Origin: an uncultured Archangium sp.
GTDB lineage: Bacteria > Myxococcota > Myxococcia > Myxococcales > Myxococcaceae
Reading direction: 5' to 3'
Length of the DNA: 6,992 nucleotides
NCBI GenBank assembly: GCA_946479335.1
Contig: CAMLFP010000299.1
Coordinates: 1-6,992 of the forward strand
The notes beneath the pieces are model-generated. The model searched no databases, was not told the DNA's origin, and worked only from the letters and a program-made list of their open reading frames with translations. Shown here piece by piece: positions 1 to 6,104 of this stretch. Position 1 is the stretch's first letter. Each line of letters begins with the position of its first letter. The translations under genes and the position numbers were made by a program.

Positions 1-434
1 GCGTTGGGCTCGCCGTAGATCACCACCAGCGCGTTCTCGTCGAGCAACAGCTGGCTCGCGTCGCGCAGCGTCAGCTCCGCGCCGGCGTGGCGCAGGGTGT
101 TCACCTCGTTGAGCCGGAAGAGGCCCATGCCCAGGGTCGCGGGCTCCCACACCGTGCGGGTGCGCGCGCGCACCGCGGGCTTGAGGAACGTGAGGGTCGC
201 GTCGGGCTCGTTGCTGAGCGGTGGCCGGAGTCGCAGCACCTGCCCCGCCACCAGCGTGTGCGGGGTCGGCCCGAGGTTGTTGTACCGGTGCAGCGCTTCG
301 ACCTTCGCGGTGGGGCCCCAGAAGCGCGCCGTCACGCTGCTGCAGGTGTCGCCCGCCACCACGGTGTACGTCTCTGGCCGCTCCGCGGGCGCGGGCTCGG
401 CCGACAACAACATCAACACCACCAACGCCGTCAT
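1..434 (-). CDS. LysM-FecR domain exported protein (partial, N-terminal 144 residues)
   Basis: The reading frame starts at the ATG at 434-432 and is still open at the left edge, so the C-terminus is missing. Residues 1-17 form a short hydrophobic leader (MTALVVLMLLSA, then APA before Glu18), compatible with export although it has no Lys or Arg near the start. Residues about 22-70 match a LysM module: YTVVAGDTCSSV, a central ALHRYNNLG, and an ending LVAGQVLRL. LysM domains bind peptidoglycan or other GlcNAc polymers. From about residue 78 a FecR-like domain begins, with the typical LNEVNTLRHAGAELTLRD and LLLDENALVVIYGE stretches. The role is probably periplasmic or envelope-associated, but the function is unknown. 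The ATG overlaps the stop of the upstream cyclase gene (ATGA), so the two are probably translationally coupled. No FecI-type sigma factor is visible here, so an iron-signalling role is not supported. Confidence 0.85.
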   Translation of the reverse strand, partial: MTALVVLMLLSAEPAPAERPETYTVVAGDTCSSVTARFWGPTAKVEALHRYNNLGPTPHTLVAGQVLRLRPPLSNEPDATLTFLKPAVRARTRTVWEPATLGMGLFRLNEVNTLRHAGAELTLRDASQLLLDENALVVIYGEPN

Positions 435-2197
435 CGACTCACCTCGAACACGCGGATCGACTGCGTCCGGCCACGCAGCTGCCGCTCTCCCAGCGGGGTC
501 ACCCGCCGTGCCCCACTCAACGCCAGCCGGGTCGCTTCACTCAAAAGAATCTGACCGGGGGCGGCCGATGCCTCCAGGCGCGCCGCGACGTTCACCGTGT
601 CGCCGATGACCGTGTACTCGAGGCGGCGCTCGCTCCCGACGTTGCCCGCGACCACCAGGCCGGTGTTGAGGCCCATCGCCAGCTGCAGGCGCACGCCGTA
701 ACGCGCGCTCCAGCGCCGGGCGCAGGCGTCGCTCCACCGCGAGAGCGCCTCCGCCGCCGCCAGCGCGCGGGCCGCGTCGTCGGGCCGCTCCTCGGGGAGC
801 CCCCACACCGCCATCACGCAGTCGCCGATGAACTTGTCGACGAAGCCGCCGTGCGCGTGGACGATCTCCGTGGCCAACGTGAAGTACTCGTTGAGCATCG
901 CGACGATGCGCTCGGGCTCGAGGTGCTCCGACATCTGCGTGAAGCCCACGACGTCGGCGAAGAGCACGGTGATCAACCGCCGCTCGCCGCCGAGGCGCAG
1001 CCGCGTGGGGTCGGCCACCACTTGATCGACCACGTCGGCCGGGAGGTAACGCGCCAACGCCGCGCGCGCCTGCGTCTCCTGCACCAGCTGGCCGATGCTC
1101 TGCTCGAGCGACGTGCTCATCGAGTCGATCGCGCGGCCGAGTTGCCCGACCTCGTCGCGGCGCGCGCGCACCTCGGGCTCCACGCGCGTCCATTCCCTCC
1201 GGGCGATGCGCCGGGTCGCGGCCACCAACGCGCGCAGCGGCCGCACCACCCAGCGCCCTCCGAGCAACCCGATGACGAGCGCGAGGAGCCCCGCCAGGCC
1301 GATGCTGACCCCGATGGCGATGAGCAGCGAGTTGAGGCTGGCGTACGCGGTCGCGCGCGGCTGCCGCACCGTCACCGCCCACCCGAGCTGCGGCACGGTC
1401 GCCAGCGCCGCCAGCAGCTCGTCGTCACCGTCGAGGTAGTCGGTCACCACCGTCATCGACTGGTGGAACTTCGCGTCGCCCGCGAACGCCGAGAACAGCG
1501 GGTGCGACGCCAGCGAACGCCCGACCTGCGCGGGGTCGCTCGCCAACACCAGCGTGTGCGCGTCGTCGACGGCGAAGAGCGCGTCGCGATCCCTCAACGG
1601 GGGCGCCTCCCCGAGCGCGGCGAGCTGGGCGCACAACGGCGCGAGCTCCAGCTCCGCCAACAACCAGAAGCGCAGCTCGCCGGACGGCGCGCGCACCGGC
1701 ACCGAGAGCGGCACCACCGGGCCCCCGGCGCCCTGCTTCACCGCGCCGACGAGGAACCCCTCGCCGCGCAGCGCCGGCGCCAACGACTCCGGGCCGCGCG
1801 CGTCGGCGCCCTGGAGACGGATCGACCCACGCCGTACGCCCGAAGCGTCGAACAGCGTCACGAAGCGGCTCCGGCCCCACGCCTCCAGCTGCCTCGCGGC
1901 CACCTGCGACTGCAGCGCCTCGGTGCTGGCGTCGGCGCTCCCCAGCGTCGCGGCGATCGCCTCGAGGGCCGCGCGCGCGGTGTCGAACTCCCGCTGCACG
2001 TCCCCGGCGGCGCGCTCCGCGAGCACCCGCTCGAAGTGCTGGGTGTCAACTGTCAACGTGGCGCGGATTCGCTGGGTTGCCTGCCACCCGAGGACCCCCA
2101 TCGGGAGCACCGTCACCGCCACCAGAAGCAACGAGAACCGCCCGTAGATCGAAAAGCTGCGTGTTGCCTCGTGCGGTTCCACGTAGGGCACGCTCAT
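431..2197 (-). CDS. Membrane-bound class III adenylate cyclase (dCache-HAMP-cyclase)
   Basis: This 588-residue protein probably makes cAMP from ATP in response to an extracytoplasmic signal. Residues about 21-38 are a first membrane helix. Residues about 40-285 form a periplasmic sensor that looks like a dCache (double PAS-like) domain, and about 290-314 a second helix. A HAMP linker (VVRPLRAL onward) and a short helix lead to the catalytic domain at about 405-580. The catalytic set is complete: metal-binding Asp415 (FADVVGFT) and Asp459 (FIGD), adenine-selecting Lys455 and Asp533 (IGDTVN), and transition-state Asn536 and Arg540. The Lys/Asp pair favours ATP over GTP. The chosen ATG at 2197 has an AGGTG ribosome site 6 bases upstream. 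An in-frame GTG at 2215 would add six residues and is less likely. The gene is divergent from the Ser/Thr kinase and overlaps the LysM-FecR gene by 4 bases. Confidence 0.92.
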   Translation of the reverse strand: MSVPYVEPHEATRSFSIYGRFSLLLVAVTVLPMGVLGWQATQRIRATLTVDTQHFERVLAERAAGDVQREFDTARAALEAIAATLGSADASTEALQSQVAARQLEAWGRSRFVTLFDASGVRRGSIRLQGADARGPESLAPALRGEGFLVGAVKQGAGGPVVPLSVPVRAPSGELRFWLLAELELAPLCAQLAALGEAPPLRDRDALFAVDDAHTLVLASDPAQVGRSLASHPLFSAFAGDAKFHQSMTVVTDYLDGDDELLAALATVPQLGWAVTVRQPRATAYASLNSLLIAIGVSIGLAGLLALVIGLLGGRWVVRPLRALVAATRRIARREWTRVEPEVRARRDEVGQLGRAIDSMSTSLEQSIGQLVQETQARAALARYLPADVVDQVVADPTRLRLGGERRLITVLFADVVGFTQMSEHLEPERIVAMLNEYFTLATEIVHAHGGFVDKFIGDCVMAVWGLPEERPDDAARALAAAEALSRWSDACARRWSARYGVRLQLAMGLNTGLVVAGNVGSERRLEYTVIGDTVNVAARLEASAAPGQILLSEATRLALSGARRVTPLGERQLRGRTQSIRVFEVSR

Positions 2198-2229
2198 ACC
2201 AGACACCTGTTGCACGCACCCACCCGCGC
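2198..2229. other. Divergent spacer between cyclase and Ser/Thr kinase genes
   Basis: Only 32 bases separate the start codons of the two divergent genes. No convincing -35/-10 pair or -24/-12 element is visible in it or just beside it on either strand. At least one promoter must therefore overlap the start of the opposite gene. There is no purine-rich ribosome site before the kinase ATG on the plus strand, which would fit leaderless or weak initiation. That last point is inference. Confidence 0.5.
2204..2208 (-). promoter_or_regulatory. Ribosome binding site of the cyclase gene
   Basis: On the minus strand AGGTG lies 6 bases before the ATG at 2197. This supports that ATG over the GTG at 2215. 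The match to the anti-Shine-Dalgarno sequence is moderate. Confidence 0.5.
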
Positions 2230-3459
2230 ATGACCCCCCTGGTTCCGCCGTACAAAATCCTCCGCCGCATCGCCGACGGGAGTTCGGGCAGCGTGTACGA
2301 AGCCGAGCACCCGACGCTCGAGCGACACGTGGCGCTCAAGGTGCTCCACCAGCACGTGCGGGAAAACCCGGAGGTGCTGTCGCGTTTCGCCAACGAGGCG
2401 CGGCTGATGGCGCGGCTCGAGCACCCGCACGTGGTGCGCGTGCACCAGGTCGAGCTGGGCGGCGACTCCCCCTTCATCGCGATGGAGCTGGTGCAGGGAG
2501 AGTCACTCGACCAGCGCCTCGCGCGCGCCGGCCCGCTGGGGTTCGACGAGGTCTTCGAGATCGCGCAGCAGGTGTTGAGCGTGCTCGAGAGCGCCCACGC
2601 GCAGAGCATCATCCACCGCGATCTCAAGCCGGCGAACCTGATGCTCGACGCGGCGCACGAGCGGCCCTTCGTGCGAGTGGTCGACTTCGGCATCGCGCAG
2701 TTGCTCACGGCGCAGCTCGCGCCCGACGGGCACCAGCCGGGGACGGCGGCGTACATGTCGCCGGAGCAGGTCTCCGGCGAGGCGCTCGACGCGCGCAGCG
2801 ATCTCTACTCGCTGGCCTGCGTGCTCTTCGAGCTCCTCACCGGGCGGCCGCCCTTCTTCTCGACGCAGCCGGTGCACGTGCTCTCGGCGCACCTCTTCCG
2901 CGAGCCGCCGACGCTCGCGGAGCGCGGGGTCACCCACGTGCCGCGCGCCTTCGAGAGCGTGCTGCGCCGCGCGTTGTCGAAGCCCCGCGACGCGCGCTTC
3001 GCCGAGGCCGCGGAGATGCGCGCCGCGCTCCACGCGATGAAGACCGACGGCCACGCGCGCGACGTCGACTTCCGCAGCGTGGCGCACGAGTTCATCGCGG
3101 TGGAGGTCGACGCCCCGGCGGTGAAGCTGATGCTCGACGGCGCGCCCGAGGCGCTGCGCCGGGAGCTCCGCGAGGCCCTGGTGAGCGTCGGCGCGCGCGA
3201 GGCGCAGGAGGGGGAGCTGGCCGGCATCGCGCTCGTCGCCGCCGAGAGCAACGCCCGCGCGCTCGATCGCTGCGCCCGCGCGCGCGCCGAAGACCCCAGC
3301 CGCCTCGTCTTGCTGTGCGGCACCGACGACGACCTGATGTTCATCGCCCACGCCATCGGCCGCGGCGCGTTCGACTTCGTCGCGCTCCCGCTCGACCCGC
3401 TCGATCTCGGCCGCCGCGCCGTGCGCGCGCTCCGAGCGGTCCAAGAGGGCATGGGGTAG
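2230..3459 (+). CDS. Hanks-type Ser/Thr protein kinase with C-terminal degenerate receiver-like domain
   Basis: The 409-residue protein begins almost directly with a kinase domain (about 8-275). The key elements are the glycine-rich loop ADGSSGSV (15-22, first Gly replaced by Ala), Lys37 in VALKVL, Glu56 in helix C, HRDLKPAN (129-136, catalytic Asp131), DFG (152-154) and SPE (177-179) at the end of the activation segment. It should be an active kinase. No membrane helix or PASTA repeat follows, so it is probably cytoplasmic. Residues about 297-407 resemble a response-regulator receiver fold: VKLMLDGAPEALRRELREAL at the start, LVLLCGTDD in the middle, then GRGAFDFVALPLDPLDL. The phospho-acceptor Asp position (around Ala337-338) and the conserved Lys (Leu386) are both lost. 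The start at 2230 is chosen because it sits just before the kinase fold. A TTG at 2077 in the same frame would overlap the cyclase gene. Confidence 0.93.
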   Translation: MTPLVPPYKILRRIADGSSGSVYEAEHPTLERHVALKVLHQHVRENPEVLSRFANEARLMARLEHPHVVRVHQVELGGDSPFIAMELVQGESLDQRLARAGPLGFDEVFEIAQQVLSVLESAHAQSIIHRDLKPANLMLDAAHERPFVRVVDFGIAQLLTAQLAPDGHQPGTAAYMSPEQVSGEALDARSDLYSLACVLFELLTGRPPFFSTQPVHVLSAHLFREPPTLAERGVTHVPRAFESVLRRALSKPRDARFAEAAEMRAALHAMKTDGHARDVDFRSVAHEFIAVEVDAPAVKLMLDGAPEALRRELREALVSVGAREAQEGELAGIALVAAESNARALDRCARARAEDPSRLVLLCGTDDDLMFIAHAIGRGAFDFVALPLDPLDLGRRAVRALRAVQEGMG

Positions 3460-3531
3460 CCCACGACCCTGATGTTGCAAGAGCCCCGGGAGATGCAGGA
3501 TGCCACACGCAAACGCGAAAGAGACGAGGCT

Positions 3532-3547
3532 AATCAGCTGAAATCAG
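3532..3547. repeat. AATCAG direct repeat with internal palindrome, possible operator
   Basis: AATCAG occurs at 3532-3537 and again at 3542-3547, exactly 10 bases (about one helical turn) apart. The perfect palindrome TCAGCTGA lies at 3534-3541 between and across them. It is about 14 bases upstream of the -24/-12 candidate, which is closer than usual for an NtrC-type enhancer. An operator role is inference. Confidence 0.3.
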
Positions 3548-3560
3548 GGCGAGTTGGAGG

Positions 3561-3576
3561 TGGCGATGCAATTGCA
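3561..3576 (+). promoter_or_regulatory. Candidate sigma-54 (-24/-12) promoter
   Basis: The sequence TGGCGATGCAATTGCA matches the consensus TGGCACR-N4-TTGCW at both core blocks: TGGC at -24 and TTGCA at -12, with the required GG-N10-GC spacing (GG 3562-3563, GC 3574-3575). The A, C and R positions after TGGC do not match. The predicted transcript start is near 3587, giving a leader of about 23 bases before the ATG at 3610. Its place directly upstream of genes encoding an NtrC-family activator supports it. A chance match in a window of this size is possible. Confidence 0.5.
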
Positions 3577-3579
3577 ATT
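3567..3579. repeat. Two overlapping 10-base palindromes
   Basis: TGCAATTGCA (3567-3576) and AATTGCAATT (3570-3579) are each perfect palindromes and overlap the -12 half of the promoter candidate. They are A/T-rich in an otherwise GC-rich window. They could bind a regulator that blocks or modulates the promoter, or simply reflect the -12 element. Confidence 0.4.
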
Positions 3580-3591
3580 CACGACGTCGTG
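3580..3591. repeat. 12-base perfect palindrome at the predicted transcript start
   Basis: CACGACGTCGTG is a perfect inverted repeat without spacer, centred at 3585/3586, within about two bases of the transcript start predicted from the -24/-12 element. This position would suit a repressor site. An operator function is inferred from position and symmetry only. Confidence 0.4.
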
Positions 3592-3609
3592 CAACCGACG
3601 TTGGCGGGC

Positions 3610-4665
3610 ATGGTGCCCACGCAGGACCTGGAGGACATCGTGGCGTTGGGGGTGGCGTTGGTGCCGGGAGCAGCGGTGGGGCTGGTGAGCGTGAGCGACG
3701 CGAGCTGGGCGCTCGTCGCGGGTGCGCTCCCGGGCGGCGGCGCGCCGTTCGTCGACGCCGCGCTGCAGACCCAGAAGCCGCGGCGCGACGAGGCGATGAC
3801 CTGGCTGCCGGTGTTGGACATCAACGCCGAGGTGTTGGGCGGGCTCGTGGTGAGCGGCGCGGCGCTCGACGCCCGGCAGGAAGAGGCGCTGCAGCGGCTG
3901 GCGCGGCACGCGGCGAACCAGCTGGCGCTGCGGCGCGCGGCGAGCAACACGCTCTCGGAGCTGCGCCGCGCCGATCGCCTCGCGACGGTGGGCAAGCTGG
4001 CCGCGGGCATCGCGCACGAGCTGGGCACGCCGCTGTCCATCGTCGGAGGCCGCGCGCGGCAGATCGCGACCGGCACCGTGCCGGCTGATCAGGTCGCGCC
4101 GACCGCGCGCACCATCGCTGATCAGGCCGACCGCATGGCGGCCATCATCCGCCAGTTGCTCGACTTCGCGCGGCGCCGGGAGCCGCGCCTGGGGCGCTTC
4201 GACATCCGCACGTTGGTGCGGCAGGCGGTGGCGCTGTTGGAGCCGGTCTCCGCGCGCAAGGGCGTGAAGCTGACCGCCGCCGGGCTCGACGAGGCGCGCG
4301 TGGTGGAGTTCGACGGCAGCCAGATGATGCAGGTGATGATCAACGTCATCTCCAACGCCATCCACGCCACGCCGGCGGGCGGCGCGGTGACGTTGTCGCT
4401 CACGCAGACCTCGCGGCCCCCGGCCGACAGCGGGCTGCCGGCGCGCGACTACGTGGGCGTGGTGGTGAGCGACACCGGCTCGGGCATCGCCGACGAGCAG
4501 CGCCGGCGCATCTTCGAGCCCTTCTTTACGACCAAGGACACCGGCGAAGGCACCGGCCTCGGTCTGTCAGTCGCGCAAGGCATCGTGCGCGACCATCGCG
4601 GTTGGATCTCAGTGGAGAGCGAACTTGGACACGGCAGCCAATTCTTCATCTACCTCCCAGCGTGA
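3610..4665 (+). CDS. Soluble sensor histidine kinase (GAF-like, HisKA, HATPase)
   Basis: The protein (351 residues from the ATG at 3610) is the sensor of a two-component pair with the next gene. It has no membrane helix, so it should sense a cytoplasmic signal or partner. Residues 1-105 resemble a small GAF-type domain, ending in the common pattern LVVSGAALDARQEEALQRLA. The HisKA dimerisation helix carries the phospho-acceptor His136 in GKLAAGIAHELGTPLS. The ATPase domain has the N-box Asn249 (NVISNAIHAT), Asp288 in SDTGSG, the FEPFFTTK motif and GEGTGLGLS at 312-320, so all catalytic boxes are present. The overall type is NtrB-like. The start is uncertain: the frame extends to an ATG at 3472 and a GTG at 3589, but third-position composition shows coding only from about 3580. 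The gene overlaps the response regulator gene by 41 bases. Confidence 0.88.
   Translation: MVPTQDLEDIVALGVALVPGAAVGLVSVSDASWALVAGALPGGGAPFVDAALQTQKPRRDEAMTWLPVLDINAEVLGGLVVSGAALDARQEEALQRLARHAANQLALRRAASNTLSELRRADRLATVGKLAAGIAHELGTPLSIVGGRARQIATGTVPADQVAPTARTIADQADRMAAIIRQLLDFARRREPRLGRFDIRTLVRQAVALLEPVSARKGVKLTAAGLDEARVVEFDGSQMMQVMINVISNAIHATPAGGAVTLSLTQTSRPPADSGLPARDYVGVVVSDTGSGIADEQRRRIFEPFFTTKDTGEGTGLGLSVAQGIVRDHRGWISVESELGHGSQFFIYLPA
4614..4619 (+). promoter_or_regulatory. Ribosome binding site deciding the TTG start of the response regulator
   Basis: GGAGAG at 4614-4619 inside the histidine kinase gene has its GGAG core 7 bases before the TTG at 4625. The next in-frame candidate, GTG at 4676, has AGAAGG running directly into it with no usable spacing. 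Confidence 0.5.
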
Positions 4666-6040
4666 GCGCCAGAAGGTGCTGCTGGTCGATGATGACCCCA
4701 ACATGTGCGAGATGCTCGCGCATGACCTCGAGACCCGCGGGTACTCGGTGGAGTGGGTCACCTCCGCGCGCACCGCGTTGGCGAAGTTCGACGGCAGCGA
4801 GAACTTCGCGGCGGTCGTCAGCGATCTGAACATCGGCGACGAGAGCGGGCTGGAGCTGTGCCGCGAGCTGGTGGCGCACGACCCGACGCTGCCGGTGGTG
4901 CTGATCACCGGCTTCGGCAGCATCGAGGCCGCGGTGCGCGCCATCCGCCTCGGGGCGTACGACTTCATCACCAAGCCCTTCGAGTTCGACACGCTGTCGC
5001 TGACGTTGGAGCGCGCCATCAAGCACCGCTCGCTGCAGCAGGAGGTCGGGCGGTTGAAGCGGCAGCTGGCCGAGGGGCCGCCCCGCTTCGGCGAGCTGCT
5101 GGGCAAGAGCCAGCCGATGCGCGAGCTGTTCCGCCTGCTGCACCGGGTGGCCGACACCACCACCACCGCGCTCATCACCGGCGAGAGCGGCGTGGGCAAG
5201 GAGCTGGTGGCGCGCGCGCTCCACCAGGAGAGCCGCCGGAAGGACGCGCCCTTCGTCGCGGTGAACTGCGGCGCGCTGCCGGAGACGCTGCTGGAGAGCG
5301 AGCTGTTCGGCCACGTGAAGGGCGCGTTCACCGACGCGCGGAACGATCGCGCCGGCGTGTTCCGCGAGGCGGCCGGGGGCACGTTGTTCCTCGATGAGAT
5401 CGGTGAGCTCCCCGTCGCGCTGCAACCGAAGCTGCTGCGCGTGCTGCAGGAGCGCACCGTGCGCCCGCTGGGGGGGAACCGCGAGATCCCCGTCGACGTG
5501 CGCATCGTGTGCGCGACCAACGTCGACCTGCGCGAGGCCGTGAAGCAGGGGAAGTTCCGCGAAGACCTGTACTACCGGCTCGACGTGGTGCACCTGCAGG
5601 TGCCGCCGCTGCGGCAGCGTGGCACCGACGTGCTGTTGCTGGCCGAGAACTTCCTCGCGCGGCTCGGAGAGCGTGAAGGCCGGCCGGCGCCGACCCTGAG
5701 CCCCGAGGTGGCCGAGCGCCTGCTGTCGTACGAGTGGCCGGGCAACGTGCGCGAGCTCTACAACCTGCTGGAGCGCATCATGGCGCTCGGGGTCGAGCCG
5801 GCGATGCGCCTGCAAGACCTGCCGGAGCGCATGCGGCAGTCGACGCGCGCGCTGCCGCCCGACGCCGAGGAGCCGGCGACGTTGCTCCCGCTGGCGGAGA
5901 TCGAGAAGCGCTACATCTTGCGCGTGATGGCGGCGCTCAAAGGCAACAAGCGCCAGGCCGCGGAGACGCTGGGGCTCGATCGCAGCACGCTCTACCGCAA
6001 GCTGCAGATCTACGGGCCCGAGGCCCTCGCCAAACAGTAG
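4625..6040 (+). CDS. NtrC-family sigma-54-dependent response regulator (REC-AAA+-Fis)
   Basis: This 471-residue protein is the partner of the upstream histidine kinase and should activate sigma-54 promoters when phosphorylated. The receiver domain (about 17-135) has the acidic pocket LLVDDD, phospho-acceptor Asp67 in VVSDLN and Lys117 in FITKPFEF. The AAA+ domain (about 155-390) has Walker A GESGVGKE starting at 186, Walker B LFLDEIGE with Asp257 and Glu258, and the sensor and arginine-finger region including FREDLYYRLDV. A Fis-type helix-turn-helix occupies about 425-465 (NKRQAAETLGLDRSTLYRKL). The sigma-54 contact loop at 233-238 reads GAFTDA, not GAFTGA. Translation probably starts at a TTG that overlaps the kinase gene by 41 bases, which fits coupled expression. 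An alternative GTG at 4676 would trim 17 residues and leave the receiver almost intact. Confidence 0.94.
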   Translation: MDTAANSSSTSQRERQKVLLVDDDPNMCEMLAHDLETRGYSVEWVTSARTALAKFDGSENFAAVVSDLNIGDESGLELCRELVAHDPTLPVVLITGFGSIEAAVRAIRLGAYDFITKPFEFDTLSLTLERAIKHRSLQQEVGRLKRQLAEGPPRFGELLGKSQPMRELFRLLHRVADTTTTALITGESGVGKELVARALHQESRRKDAPFVAVNCGALPETLLESELFGHVKGAFTDARNDRAGVFREAAGGTLFLDEIGELPVALQPKLLRVLQERTVRPLGGNREIPVDVRIVCATNVDLREAVKQGKFREDLYYRLDVVHLQVPPLRQRGTDVLLLAENFLARLGEREGRPAPTLSPEVAERLLSYEWPGNVRELYNLLERIMALGVEPAMRLQDLPERMRQSTRALPPDAEEPATLLPLAEIEKRYILRVMAALKGNKRQAAETLGLDRSTLYRKLQIYGPEALAKQ

Positions 6041-6054
6041 CCGCGCGAGAGGAT

Positions 6055-6085
6055 GCCACGAGGGCCCGGCACTTCGACGCGTGGC
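6055..6085 (+). terminator. Weak inverted repeat after the response regulator
   Basis: GCCACG (6055-6060) and CGTGGC (6080-6085) form a 6-base stem with a 19-base loop containing GGGCCC, 15 bases after the regulator stop. There is no T-tract. It may be a weak or Rho-assisted terminator, or chance in GC-rich DNA. Confidence 0.2.
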
Positions 6086-6104
6086 TGGCGCTAGGCTCCT
6101 TCGC

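Larger units (their letters stand above)
3460..3609 (+). promoter_or_regulatory. Probable intergenic regulatory region before the two-component genes
   Basis: The histidine-kinase frame is open back to an ATG at 3472, but codons at 3505-3579 look non-coding: 17 of 25 end in A or T, against 2 of the first 25 codons after 3610. The segment is clearly less GC-rich than its surroundings. It holds a -24/-12 promoter candidate, several perfect palindromes and a 10-base-spaced direct repeat, all listed separately. The simplest reading is about 150 bases of true intergenic DNA. No strong terminator for the Ser/Thr kinase gene is visible, so read-through from it remains possible. Confidence 0.6.

Noticed and set aside
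2077..2229. N-terminal extension of the Ser/Thr kinase to a TTG at 2077
   Set aside because: It would overlap the cyclase coding region by about 120 bases, and the added residues are Pro/Arg/Ala-rich without a domain. The kinase fold starts right after the ATG at 2230.
221..2233. A 670-codon open frame on the plus strand, antisense to the cyclase gene
   Set aside because: Its product is rich in Arg, His, Ala and Pro with no domain, as expected for a shadow of a GC-rich gene. The cyclase on the other strand has a full set of catalytic motifs.
3452..3463. Small hairpin TGGG-GTAG-CCCA at the end of the Ser/Thr kinase gene
   Set aside because: A stem of four pairs without a T-tract is expected often by chance in GC-rich DNA.
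3640..3661. Direct repeat GTGGCGTTGG with 12-base period
   Set aside because: It encodes VALGVALV in the GAF-like domain, and the repeat follows from the repeated codons.
4085..4125. CTGATCAG palindrome twice, 33 bases apart, inside the histidine kinase gene
   Set aside because: Both copies encode Ala-Asp-Gln in the helical region after the HisKA box, and the spacing keeps frame. Coding constraint explains them.
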